From CAYPFY01 sp964410105 (GTDB taxonomy: Bacteria > Bacteroidota > Ignavibacteria > UBA10030 > SZUA-254), in NCBI GenBank assembly GCA_964410105.1, contig CAYPFY010000001.1, positions 1 to 64,000 on the forward strand: 64,000 bases of DNA, read 5' to 3'. Below the pieces are notes generated by a model. It did not search any database. It had not been told where the DNA came from and saw nothing but the letters and a program-made list of their open reading frames with translations. Positions 1 to 7,706 of the stretch are shown piece after piece (within the stretch, counting starts at the first letter, position 1; every line of letters begins with the position of its first letter). The position numbers and the translations under genes are program-made.

Positions 1-75
1 GGGCTCTTAGCTCAGTTTGGTTAGAGCGCTTCCTTGACATGGAAGAGGTCACAGGTTCGAATCCTGTAGAGCCCA
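1..75 (+). tRNA. tRNA-Val (anticodon GAC)
   Basis: The sequence folds as a complete tRNA cloverleaf. The acceptor stem pairs 1-7 with 68-74, the anticodon stem pairs 29-33 with 41-45, and the loop 34-40 carries GAC at 36-38, which reads valine GUC/GUU codons. The T arm holds the usual GGTTCGAATCC core. The discriminator base is A75 and CCA is not encoded, so it must be added after transcription. It lies just upstream of thrS and is followed by a small terminator-like hairpin. Confidence 0.95.
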
Positions 76-108
76 CGAGAAAGGACCAGTTCCATCAAAT
101 CCGCTGAG

Positions 109-129
109 ATCGGGCCTCCGATTTTTTTT
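109..129 (+). terminator. Rho-independent terminator or attenuator between tRNA-Val and thrS
   Basis: A 5-bp stem ATCGG/CCGAT (109-113 with 118-122) with a 4-base loop is followed by an uninterrupted run of eight T (122-129). It ends 12 bases before the thrS start. It can be the tRNA terminator. Because I see no separate thrS promoter between it and the gene, it could also act as an attenuator of thrS read-through. The stem is short, so efficiency is uncertain. Confidence 0.6.
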
Positions 130-141
130 GTCCCTCAAACA

Positions 142-2076
142 ATGGCGACTGTGAAACTGACATTCCCGGACGGCAAGAGCCGCGAATTCGAACGTGGCCT
201 TACAGGCAACGACGTAGCCCGCGCCATAAGTTCGGGGCTCGCCCGCGAAGCCCTCGCCATTGACGTCGACGGCGAGGTCTGGGATCTCTCCCGCCCGATT
301 GTGAATGACTCGGCGGTAAAGATTCTGAAGTGGGGTGATCCCGGGGGAAAGTACGCCTACTGGCACAGTTCCGCCCACCTCATGGCCGAGGCCATCGAGT
401 CTCTCTTCCCGGGGACAAAATTCGGGATCGGACCGCCGATCGAGCATGGCTTCTATTACGACATCGATATGGGAGATCATGCCCTCTCCTCCGAGGATCT
501 CTCCAGAATCGAGACGCGCATGGCCGAGCTCGCCGCCCGCGACGTCCCCTATCTTCGTGAGGAAAAATCGTGGCAGGATGCCGTGACGTATTTCCGGAAG
601 AAAGGGGATCCCTACAAACTGGAGATCCTCGAAGGGCTGACCGACAAGAAGATCACCTTCTATCACCAGGGAAATTTTACCGATCTCTGCTACGGTCCTC
701 ACATCCCCTCGACGGGGAGGATCAAGGCCGTGAAGCTTTTGTCCATCGCCGGCGCCTACTGGCGCGGGGATGAGAAGAACAAGATGCTTCAACGGATTTA
801 CGGGATAACATTCCCGTCGCGCAAGGAGCTCGATGAGTATCTCTTCCGGCTTGAAGAAGCGAAGAGGCGCGACCACCGGAAGCTCGGCGTCGAGCTGGAG
901 CTTTTTCTCCTGACGCCCAGAGTGGGAGGAGGGCTTCCCCTCTGGCTTCCCAAGGGAACTGTCCTGAGGGAAACGCTGGAGAACTTCCTCCGGGAGGAGC
1001 AGCGTAAACGCGGGTATCTCCCCGTGGTGACCCCCCATATCGGCAATATCAATCTCTACAAGACGAGCGGCCATTATCCGTATTACAAGGAGAGCCAGTT
1101 CCCGCCCGTTAAAATCGAGGAGGAAGAATTCCTGCTGAAGCCGATGAATTGCCCGCACCACCACCAGATCTATATGGCGCGGCCGCGCAGCTACCGGGAT
1201 CTTCCCCTCCGCCTGGCCGAATTCGGGACCGTCTACCGCTATGAGCAATCCGGCGAACTGAACGGGCTCATACGCGTGCGATCCTTTACGGTCGACGATT
1301 CCCATATGTACGTTCGTCAGGATCAGCTGAAGGACGAACTGTGCGGTGTGATCGAGCTGATCCAGCTCGTCTTCGCGACTCTCGGGTTCAAGGATTTCAG
1401 GACCCGCCTCTCGTTCCGGGACCCCCTCAACAAGGGGAAATACGGCGGCGAGGACGAAATGTGGGAGCAATCTGAAAAAGACATACGCGAGGCCGCCGAT
1501 CAGATGAAGCTCGATTACTACGTCGGGATCGGCGAGGCAGCGTTTTACGGACCGAAGATCGATTTCATGGTGAGGGATGCCCTTGAGAGGACCTGGCAGC
1601 TCGGAACGGTGCAGGTCGATTACGTCATGCCCGAGAGGTTTGATCTTGAATATACGGGAAGCGACGGGCTCAAACACCGTCCCGTGATCATCCATCGCGC
1701 GCCGTTCGGATCCCTGGAAAGATTCATCGGCGTGCTCATCGAACATTTTGCGGGGAATTTTCCGATGTGGCTCGCTCCGCTCCAGTGCGTCGTCCTCCCG
1801 ATCACGGGAGCCCAGGCGGAGTTCGCCCGCTCCGTCGACAAGACTCTCCGCCGGGCCGGCGTGCGCTCCGAGATCGACGAACGGAGCGAGAAGATCGGAT
1901 ACAAAATCCGCGAGTGGGAGACGAAGAAAGTGCCATGCATGCTGGTCATCGGGGAAAAGGAGAAAGTGAGCGGCTCCGTCTCCGTCCGGCGCCACACGAA
2001 GGGGGATCTCGGTTCGATCCCCCTCAATGAGTTCATCAGCACCATCACCACCGAAATCGCCGCCAAAAACTTATAG
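142..2076 (+). CDS. thrS: Threonine-tRNA ligase
   Basis: Class II aminoacyl-tRNA synthetase charging tRNA-Thr, 644 residues, full family length. The N-terminal TGS domain (about 1-62) is followed by the editing domain, with the HSSAH motif (H75, H79) and C183/H187 in LCYGPH forming its metal-like site. The catalytic core has the zinc Cys337 in MNCPHH and the motif 2 region FGTVYRYEQSGEL. The C-terminal anticodon-binding domain runs to the stop. The ATG at 142 gives the expected TGS start (MATVKLTFPDG). Its TAG stop at 2074-2076 sits inside the infC ribosome-binding site, so the two genes are probably translationally coupled, the same thrS-infC order as in enterobacteria. Confidence 0.97.
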   Translation: MATVKLTFPDGKSREFERGLTGNDVARAISSGLAREALAIDVDGEVWDLSRPIVNDSAVKILKWGDPGGKYAYWHSSAHLMAEAIESLFPGTKFGIGPPIEHGFYYDIDMGDHALSSEDLSRIETRMAELAARDVPYLREEKSWQDAVTYFRKKGDPYKLEILEGLTDKKITFYHQGNFTDLCYGPHIPSTGRIKAVKLLSIAGAYWRGDEKNKMLQRIYGITFPSRKELDEYLFRLEEAKRRDHRKLGVELELFLLTPRVGGGLPLWLPKGTVLRETLENFLREEQRKRGYLPVVTPHIGNINLYKTSGHYPYYKESQFPPVKIEEEEFLLKPMNCPHHHQIYMARPRSYRDLPLRLAEFGTVYRYEQSGELNGLIRVRSFTVDDSHMYVRQDQLKDELCGVIELIQLVFATLGFKDFRTRLSFRDPLNKGKYGGEDEMWEQSEKDIREAADQMKLDYYVGIGEAAFYGPKIDFMVRDALERTWQLGTVQVDYVMPERFDLEYTGSDGLKHRPVIIHRAPFGSLERFIGVLIEHFAGNFPMWLAPLQCVVLPITGAQAEFARSVDKTLRRAGVRSEIDERSEKIGYKIREWETKKVPCMLVIGEKEKVSGSVSVRRHTKGDLGSIPLNEFISTITTEIAAKNL

Positions 2077-2086
2077 GAGAATCGCT

Positions 2087-2638
2087 ATCAAGGGATCAGA
2101 TCGCGTCCGCATCAATGATGAAATCCGCGCACCCAAAATCCGTGTCATCGACGACAAGGGGCAGCTTGGCGTCATGCACCCGAGCGAGGCCCTCAAGCTC
2201 GCCCAGGGGAGAGGCCTCGATCTCATCGAGATCGTGCCGAATGCCACCCCCCCGGTCTGCAAGATCATGGATTTCGGGAAATTCAAGTACGAACAAACCA
2301 AGAAGGACAAGCTGCAGCGGAAGCACCAGCACGTCTCGCTTCTGAAGGAACTACGGTTTCACCCGAACACTGACGACCATGATTTTGAATTCAAAACGCG
2401 CCATGCCCGCCGTTTCCTCGAGGAGGGACACAAGCTCAAGGCGACGGTCGTTTTCAAGGGAAGGGAGATCACCTACAAGGAGCACGGGGCCGAGATTTTG
2501 AAACGTCTGAGCGAGAAGCTGGCCGATATCGCCAAGGTGGACCAGGAAGCGAAACTCGAGGGGCGGAGCATGGCGATGATCTTCGCTCCGGACAAAAGTT
2601 CCAAGAAAAAAACCGAACCAAAACCGAAACCCACATAA
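2087..2638 (+). CDS. infC: Translation initiation factor IF-3 (probable ATC start)
   Basis: IF-3 binds the 30S subunit and enforces start-codon fidelity. The protein shows both IF-3 domains: RVRINDEIRAP and the N-terminal KIMDFGKFKYEQ linker region, then the C-terminal KELRFHP and EGRSMAMIFAP motifs. I place the start at ATC 2087-2089. A strong AGGAGA (2075-2080) lies seven bases before it, and the resulting (M)KGSDRVRINDEIRA aligns with the first residues of E. coli IF-3, which uses ATT. The first in-frame ATG is at 2027 inside thrS, with no ribosome-binding site, and would add an unrelated proline/serine-rich tail. The length is 183 residues, normal for the family. Rare infC starts let IF-3 repress its own synthesis. 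Confidence 0.93.
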   Translation: MKGSDRVRINDEIRAPKIRVIDDKGQLGVMHPSEALKLAQGRGLDLIEIVPNATPPVCKIMDFGKFKYEQTKKDKLQRKHQHVSLLKELRFHPNTDDHDFEFKTRHARRFLEEGHKLKATVVFKGREITYKEHGAEILKRLSEKLADIAKVDQEAKLEGRSMAMIFAPDKSSKKKTEPKPKPT

Positions 2639-2651
2639 CCGAAAGCACGCC

Positions 2652-2846
2652 ATGCCCAAGATGAAATCGGTCTCCGGCGCCAAGAAACGCTTTTCACGCA
2701 CCGCGAGCGGAAAGCTGAAGCGCCACAAGGCCTTCCGGAGCCACATCCTCTCGTCGAAGAGCACGAAACGGAAGCGCCATTTGAGAAAGTCGACGCTCGT
2801 CTCTGCCCAGGAGCAGAAGAAGTTCGACATGATGCTGCAGTCATGA
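2652..2846 (+). CDS. rpmI: 50S ribosomal protein L35
   Basis: A 64-residue, very basic protein beginning MPKMKSVSGAKKRF, the signature N-terminus of bL35, with the KRHKAFRSH core. It sits 13 bases after infC and 18 before rplT, the classic infC-rpmI-rplT arrangement. There is no strong Shine-Dalgarno of its own, so it probably depends on coupling to infC. In other bacteria L20 represses this operon through an RNA site upstream of rpmI. I do not see an obvious equivalent in the 13-base gap here. Confidence 0.95.
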   Translation: MPKMKSVSGAKKRFSRTASGKLKRHKAFRSHILSSKSTKRKRHLRKSTLVSAQEQKKFDMMLQS

Positions 2847-2864
2847 GTTGAGAAAGGAGAAAAA

Positions 2865-3212
2865 ATGCCACGTTCACAGAACAAAGTTGCTTCACACCGT
2901 CGCCGCAAGCGCATACTGGCCCGCGCCAAGGGGTACTGGGGCGCACGAAGCAAGGTCCTCACGATCGCAAAACATCACATCGATAAGGCCGAACAGCATG
3001 CCTACCGCGATCGCCGGCTGAAGAAACGGGAATTCCGGTCGCTCTGGATCGCCCGAATCAACGCCGGCGCCCGGCTGCACGGAACCACCTACTCGAGGCT
3101 GATGGCCGCGCTGAACAAGAAGGACGTCGCCATCAACAGGAAGATACTTGCCGACCTCGCCGCCCGCGAACCGGAGGCTTTCGCCGAGATCGTGAAGTTC
3201 GCCGGCTCGTAA
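2865..3212 (+). CDS. rplT: 50S ribosomal protein L20
   Basis: A 115-residue basic protein of the bL20 family that nucleates 23S rRNA folding. Family motifs are visible: the RRRKRILARAKGYWG segment near residue 12-26, then FRSLWIARINAGAR and YSRLMAALNKK. A good Shine-Dalgarno (AAAGGAG) lies 6 bases before the ATG. It completes the infC-rpmI-rplT cluster and is followed 37 bases later by pheS. Confidence 0.97.
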   Translation: MPRSQNKVASHRRRKRILARAKGYWGARSKVLTIAKHHIDKAEQHAYRDRRLKKREFRSLWIARINAGARLHGTTYSRLMAALNKKDVAINRKILADLAAREPEAFAEIVKFAGS

Positions 3213-3249
3213 TCCCGGCCCCCCGCTTAAAATCCAGGGAAGCCGCCGC

Positions 3250-4254
3250 ATGATTCAGATGATTGAAAGGCTGCGCCTTCAGGCCCGGGATGAGATCGCG
3301 CTCGCCTCCGATGGCGGCGGGCTCGACGCATTTCGCATAAAATTTCTCGGGCGAAAAGGGCTCATCGGCCAGCTCTTCGACTCTCTCAAGGATCTCCCCG
3401 CCGACGCACGTCCCGAAACGGGAAAGTTGCTGAACGAGCTTCGCTCCTATGTGCAATCGCTCCTCGACGAGAGGAAAGCATCCCTTCGGCCGGCCGAAAA
3501 CAGGGCTGAGCTTGATCTCACCCTGCCGGGGCGCCCCGCGCTGACCGGCTCTCTCCATCCGATCACCAAAACGCTCGATGAAATCAAGCGCATCTTCACC
3601 GGGATGGGCTTCTCCATCGCCACGGGACCTGAGATCGAGGACGACTACCACAATTTCGAGGCCCTGAATTTCCCGCCCGATCATCCGGCCCGCGACATGC
3701 AGGACACTTTTTTTATTACCGACAAGATCCTGCTCAGGACTCATACCAGCCCCGTGCAAATACGGCTCATGGAGTCGGGACCGCCGCCGGTCCGCGCCAT
3801 CATGCCCGGCCGGGTCTACAGGAACGAGGCAATAAGCGCCCGGAGCTACTGCCTCTTTCACCAGGTCGAGGGCCTCGTCGTCGACACCAATGTGACCTTC
3901 GGGGATCTCACCGGGACTCTCGTTTCCTTCTCACAGCAGTTCTACGGAAGCAGCCTGAAATACCGGTTCAGGCCCAGCTTCTTCCCTTTCACCGAGCCGA
4001 GCGCCGAAATGGATATCACCTGCTACCTCTGCAACGGGAAGGGGTGCCGTGTATGCAAGTATACCGGCTGGCTCGAGATTCTGGGCTGCGGCATGGTCGA
4101 CCCCAACGTTTTCACAGCCGTGGGATATGATCCGGAAAAATACACAGGCTATGCGTTCGGGATGGGAGTTGACCGGGTGGCGATGCTTCGGTACGGTATC
4201 GACGATATCCGGATTCTCTTCGATAACGACGTCCGCTTTTTAAGTCAGTTCTGA
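3250..4254 (+). CDS. pheS: Phenylalanine-tRNA ligase alpha subunit
   Basis: Catalytic alpha chain of the alpha2-beta2 PheRS, 334 residues. The N-terminal coiled-coil (about 1-90) is followed by the class II catalytic core, with DMQDTFFI, RTHTSPVQIR, the FHQVEG segment and the C-terminal GMGVDRVAMLRYGI. The region EMDITCYLC...GCRVCKYTGW carries four cysteines in two CxxC-like pairs, a zinc-knuckle insertion found in many but not all bacterial PheS. Two in-frame ATGs (3250, 3259) are possible; I use the first. pheT follows after two bases. Confidence 0.96.
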   Translation: MIQMIERLRLQARDEIALASDGGGLDAFRIKFLGRKGLIGQLFDSLKDLPADARPETGKLLNELRSYVQSLLDERKASLRPAENRAELDLTLPGRPALTGSLHPITKTLDEIKRIFTGMGFSIATGPEIEDDYHNFEALNFPPDHPARDMQDTFFITDKILLRTHTSPVQIRLMESGPPPVRAIMPGRVYRNEAISARSYCLFHQVEGLVVDTNVTFGDLTGTLVSFSQQFYGSSLKYRFRPSFFPFTEPSAEMDITCYLCNGKGCRVCKYTGWLEILGCGMVDPNVFTAVGYDPEKYTGYAFGMGVDRVAMLRYGIDDIRILFDNDVRFLSQF

Positions 4255-4256
4255 GC

Positions 4257-6635
4257 ATGAAAATTTCCCTAAACTGGCTCCGAGAATACGTCTCCATCCG
4301 ACTTTCAGCCGAGAAATTGGCGGAAACGCTGACGATGGCAGGCCTTGAGGTGGAGAGCATCGAGCATCAGGGCCGGAAATATGAGAAGTTCGTCGTGGGC
4401 GAGGTCCTCGATGTCCGCAAACACCCCCATGCCGACAGGCTTTCGGTTTGCCGGGTGGGAACAGGGAAGGAAGAGCTCACGATCATCTGCGGAGCCCCGA
4501 ACGTGGCGCCGGATCAGAAGGTGCCGGTCGGGCTCGCCGGAGCATATCTCCCGCGAAACCATTCGGGAAAGCCGGCGAAGCTGGAGAGAGTTGCCATAAG
4601 GGGGGTCGACTCCGAGGGGATGATATGCTCCGCCTATGAGCTCGATCTGGGATCCGATCAGGAGGGGATTCTCGTCCTCGATCCAAAAGCCCGAGTGGGA
4701 AGCCCGCTTGCCGAATACCTCAATCTCACCGACACCATTTTTGAGATCGGTGTGACACCCAACAGGCCGGACTGTCTGAGCCATATTGGTGTTGCAAGGG
4801 AAGTCTCTGCTCTTACGGGCCAGAGATTGAAGATTCCGCGGGTGAAAATCGGGAAAACCACCAGGTCAGGAGCGGTGGTGAAAATCGCCGATGCCGAGGG
4901 ATGTCCGCGGTATACGGCGCGCGTGGTTTTGAACGTGACTATCGGCGATTCGCCGCAGTGGATGCAGACCCGTCTCAACGCGGTCGGGGTTCGTCCAGTC
5001 AATAATATCGTTGATATAACCAATTATGTCCTCATGGAGTGCGGTCATCCTCTTCATGCTTTTGATTATGATGAACTGGAGGGGCATAAGCTTGTGATTC
5101 AAAGGGTGACGGGGGAGAAATTCATCACGCTTGACCACAGGGAACGAGTACTGGATGACACCCTGATGATTTGCGATTCAGTAAAGCCTGTTGCGATCGC
5201 AGGAGTGATGGGGGGGGTGATGAGCGAAATATCACAGAAGACAAAGAAAATTCTGATTGAAAGCGCTTATTTCAGTCCCAAAGGCATAAGGAGAACGTCA
5301 AAAAGATTCCTTCTTGGCACGGAGGCTTCCCAGAGATTTGAAAGGGGAGCAGATCCCGGCATTACGCGTTGGGCGGCGGACCGGGCGGCGAGCCTGACCC
5401 GGGAAATTGCCGGCGGGACAATTACAAAGGAAATCGATGTCTATCCCAAGAAAATCGCTCCCAGAATGGTGTCCCTGAGGCAGGCAAGCGTCAAGAAGGT
5501 TCTTGGCCTGAGTATCCCCGCACCAAGAATCTCTGCCACACTGGGACTGCTCCAGATAACGACTCTCAGCCGGAGGAAGGAAAGGACGGTGCTCCGGATC
5601 CCGACATTCAGGCCGGACCTTGAGCGTGAGATCGACCTGATCGAGGAAGTGGCGCGGATACATGGGTATCAGAAAATCCCCCTCTCACCCTCAGCCATGG
5701 TGACCCTTCCTCAACGTCGCGTAGAACCTGATTTTCTTGCCGCCCTGCGGTCGCTCTTAATAGGAAGAGGTTTCTACGAGATTGTTGCTAATAGCATGCA
5801 GGAGAAGGCAGTTGCAGAGATCGCTTCGAGCGACTTCGTCACGATCGCGAATCCCATCAGCAGGGACATGGCTGCTCTCAGGACCAGCCTGATACCTGGA
5901 GCGCTGTCGATCATGCGGCACAATATTTTCCACGGCACCCCCGATTTGAGGCTTTTTGAGGTCGGCAGGGCATATTTTCGCCGCGCCGGGCGCTATATTG
6001 AAGAGGAACGGCTCATGATGGCCCTATCCGGGAAATCGCATCCACGATCATGGGACGAGCCGGGCAAAATGTCGGATATCTTCGACATAAAAGGGGAGGT
6101 TGAAGGGTTACTGTATAAAATTCTTCTTGACAAAATTAAATTTATTCCTTATCCTACTACCGATGCTTTAACTGAGTTCCGTAGTGATGTTGAAATTCAC
6201 GGTGAAAAGGCAGGCTTCATCGGCTCTGTGCGAAGTGATATCCGAAACCGTTATGAGATTGAACAGGATGTTTTCGTGTCTGAGATAGGGCTTGATGCAG
6301 TTCGGAAACACGCTGCACAATCTTTCCGGTTCAAGGAGTTACCGAAATTTCCCTCGGTATCTCGCGATATTGCGGTGATCGTCGATGATCAGATACCTGT
6401 GGGAGCGGTTGACTCGGAAATACGCGCCGCGGGCGGGCCGCTCCTTACGGCAGTTGAGCTCTTTGACATTTACTCGGGAGAGCAGATTCAGGGAGGGAAG
6501 AAGAGCTGCGCTTTTGCTTTAAAATTCAATGCTCTGGATCGTACTCTGGAACAGGATGAAATTGATCACCTGATGCAGAACATCATCACACAACTCGAAC
6601 AAAAACTTAAGGCATCAATACGGAAGCAGGCATGA
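4257..6635 (+). CDS. pheT: Phenylalanine-tRNA ligase beta subunit
   Basis: Beta chain of PheRS, 792 residues, with the standard B1-B8 order. The tRNA-binding OB domain (about 40-150) begins with VVGEVLDVRKHPHADRL. It is followed by the B3/B4 editing module (ETASQRFERG appears as GTEASQRFERG near residue 365), the B5 and catalytic-like B6-B7 domains, and the C-terminal ferredoxin-fold anticodon domain (FPSVSRDIAVIVDD). It overlaps the next gene by four bases (ATGA). Base composition drops clearly from about position 5,000 to the end of the gene compared with its first third. Confidence 0.96.
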   Translation: MKISLNWLREYVSIRLSAEKLAETLTMAGLEVESIEHQGRKYEKFVVGEVLDVRKHPHADRLSVCRVGTGKEELTIICGAPNVAPDQKVPVGLAGAYLPRNHSGKPAKLERVAIRGVDSEGMICSAYELDLGSDQEGILVLDPKARVGSPLAEYLNLTDTIFEIGVTPNRPDCLSHIGVAREVSALTGQRLKIPRVKIGKTTRSGAVVKIADAEGCPRYTARVVLNVTIGDSPQWMQTRLNAVGVRPVNNIVDITNYVLMECGHPLHAFDYDELEGHKLVIQRVTGEKFITLDHRERVLDDTLMICDSVKPVAIAGVMGGVMSEISQKTKKILIESAYFSPKGIRRTSKRFLLGTEASQRFERGADPGITRWAADRAASLTREIAGGTITKEIDVYPKKIAPRMVSLRQASVKKVLGLSIPAPRISATLGLLQITTLSRRKERTVLRIPTFRPDLEREIDLIEEVARIHGYQKIPLSPSAMVTLPQRRVEPDFLAALRSLLIGRGFYEIVANSMQEKAVAEIASSDFVTIANPISRDMAALRTSLIPGALSIMRHNIFHGTPDLRLFEVGRAYFRRAGRYIEEERLMMALSGKSHPRSWDEPGKMSDIFDIKGEVEGLLYKILLDKIKFIPYPTTDALTEFRSDVEIHGEKAGFIGSVRSDIRNRYEIEQDVFVSEIGLDAVRKHAAQSFRFKELPKFPSVSRDIAVIVDDQIPVGAVDSEIRAAGGPLLTAVELFDIYSGEQIQGGKKSCAFALKFNALDRTLEQDEIDHLMQNIITQLEQKLKASIRKQA

Positions 6636-6973
6636 CACAACGTGCGACTGACTCGGATAACGGGGTGGCGCGGGAATCCCAGATGGTGGAAACCGTCATC
6701 AAGGCATTCTGGGAGAGAGCCCGCAGCGCGGCCGGCCTCATAACTCAACTCCGTGAGGAAAAGCAGATTCTGGCAAAAAGGGTAGGGGAGATTGAGGGGG
6801 AGCTGGAAACCTCCCGTGCGGAGATTTTTGCGAAGGATCAGGAGCTGAAACGCCTGAGAGCGGAGCACGCCCAGCTTCTCGACAAGGATAATGGGGCTCT
6901 GACGCTCGAGGAAAAGGAGCGTCTGAAGGCCAGGGTGAAGGAATTGATCGCCAAGATCAATTCGCACCTTTAG
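6632..6973 (+). CDS. Small coiled-coil protein, possibly ZapB-like
   Basis: A 113-residue, highly charged protein starting at an ATGA overlap with pheT. Residues about 40-75 form heptad-rich helix (REEKQILAKRVGEIEGELETS) and the tail EEKERLKARVKELIAKINSHL is also helical. There are no cysteines, signal peptide or membrane segment. Small coiled-coil genes of this sort sit between pheT and zapA in related genomes, and ZapA/ZapB proteins decorate the FtsZ ring, so a division role is plausible. That is inferred from context; the sequence is too generic to assign a family. Confidence 0.7.
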   Translation: MTQRATDSDNGVARESQMVETVIKAFWERARSAAGLITQLREEKQILAKRVGEIEGELETSRAEIFAKDQELKRLRAEHAQLLDKDNGALTLEEKERLKARVKELIAKINSHL

Positions 6974-7046
6974 TTTGTTTCGTTAGAGAATATTTGGTAT
7001 GTTCAAGAGGACAGAAAAAATGGGAGCTTCCCAGGAACCGTAGTCT

Positions 7047-7343
7047 ATGGCAGCAGACACAAAGAGCATCAAGGTAAAAATATTTGGTTCTGAATATCCG
7101 CTCCGTGGCGAAAGTGAGGATCTGACTAAAAAGGTGGCAGGGTATGTCGATCAGATGATCAGCACGATACACGAAAAAATACCAGAGCAGCCTCCTTTGA
7201 CAGTCGCCGTGCTTTCGGCTCTGAATATCACTGAGGAATTGTTCAAGGAACGGGAGAAAAACCGATCCCTTGCCTCGTTGCTTGAGACCGAGGTGGGGAA
7301 GATCAATGAATACCTTGATCAGCAGCTGAGCTCCGAAGTTTAG
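7047..7343 (+). CDS. zapA: Cell division protein ZapA
   Basis: A 98-residue ZapA family protein that bundles FtsZ filaments. The start SIKVKIFGSEYPLRGES matches the family beta-hairpin (IFG.EY.L), followed by DLTKKVAGYVDQMI and the long C-terminal coiled coil (ITEELFKEREKNRSLASLLE). The 73-base gap before it holds no clear promoter. Downstream lies a structured RNA, an arrangement also seen where zapA precedes the 6S RNA gene. Confidence 0.9.
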   Translation: MAADTKSIKVKIFGSEYPLRGESEDLTKKVAGYVDQMISTIHEKIPEQPPLTVAVLSALNITEELFKEREKNRSLASLLETEVGKINEYLDQQLSSEV

Positions 7344-7380
7344 TTTTTCTGTTCTTTTCCATACTTGGTGAGGTTGTCAT

Positions 7381-7657
7381 AACCGCACCGCCGGCCTTAT
7401 CCGGGCGGATTGGCGTGAGCCGGCCGCTCGGAACGAGTCAAACATATTAAAGAATCTGACAAGTAACTTTAATAGGGAACTCGACTCATGGGCGTCGTAT
7501 TACAGGCCTCGTCCCGCGCAGGCGGGATCTGCAGCCCTGCTGCTCTGCCGCAGCGCTGCAGACAGTGGACGTAAGAAACGCCCAGGGGAGTACCCACCGT
7601 GTCTTGAATGAGATTCTTCAATTCACATTTGACTCCGGGACCCGGTGCGGTTTTTTT
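7381..7657 (+). ncRNA. ssrS: Structured non-coding RNA, probable 6S RNA
   Basis: The 363-base gap between zapA and rny has no plausible reading frame but strong structure. AACCGCACCG at 7381-7390 is perfectly complementary to CGGTGCGGTT at 7643-7652, closing a roughly 270-nt RNA whose 3' side runs into seven T (7651-7657). Inside are several exact stems: 7446-7452 with 7467-7473, nested in 7435-7439 with 7483-7487; 7490-7495 with 7578-7583; 7512-7517 with 7522-7527; and 7528-7535 with 7555-7562. A long closing stem, a T-run end and a position directly after zapA fit 6S RNA, which binds RNA polymerase as an open-promoter mimic. It is longer and more branched than the E. coli form. tmRNA and RNase P cores are absent. 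The exact 5' end is uncertain. Confidence 0.6.
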
Positions 7658-7706
7658 ATTGCTTTCCCCCAAAAAAATTACGAGTTCCTAATGGCCAGGA
7701 GGAGAC

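Noticed and set aside
49..1995. Very long reverse-strand open frame opposite thrS (648 codons)
   Set aside because: It lies fully antisense to a clear synthetase; GC-rich third positions suppress stops on the opposite strand. The translation matches no family.
2027..2086. ATG 2027 as infC start
   Set aside because: Inside thrS, no Shine-Dalgarno, and gives a non-family proline-rich extension; ATC 2087 fits far better.
7381..7657. tmRNA or RNase P RNA
   Set aside because: No tRNA-like ends or tag frame for tmRNA, and no RNase P core sequences.
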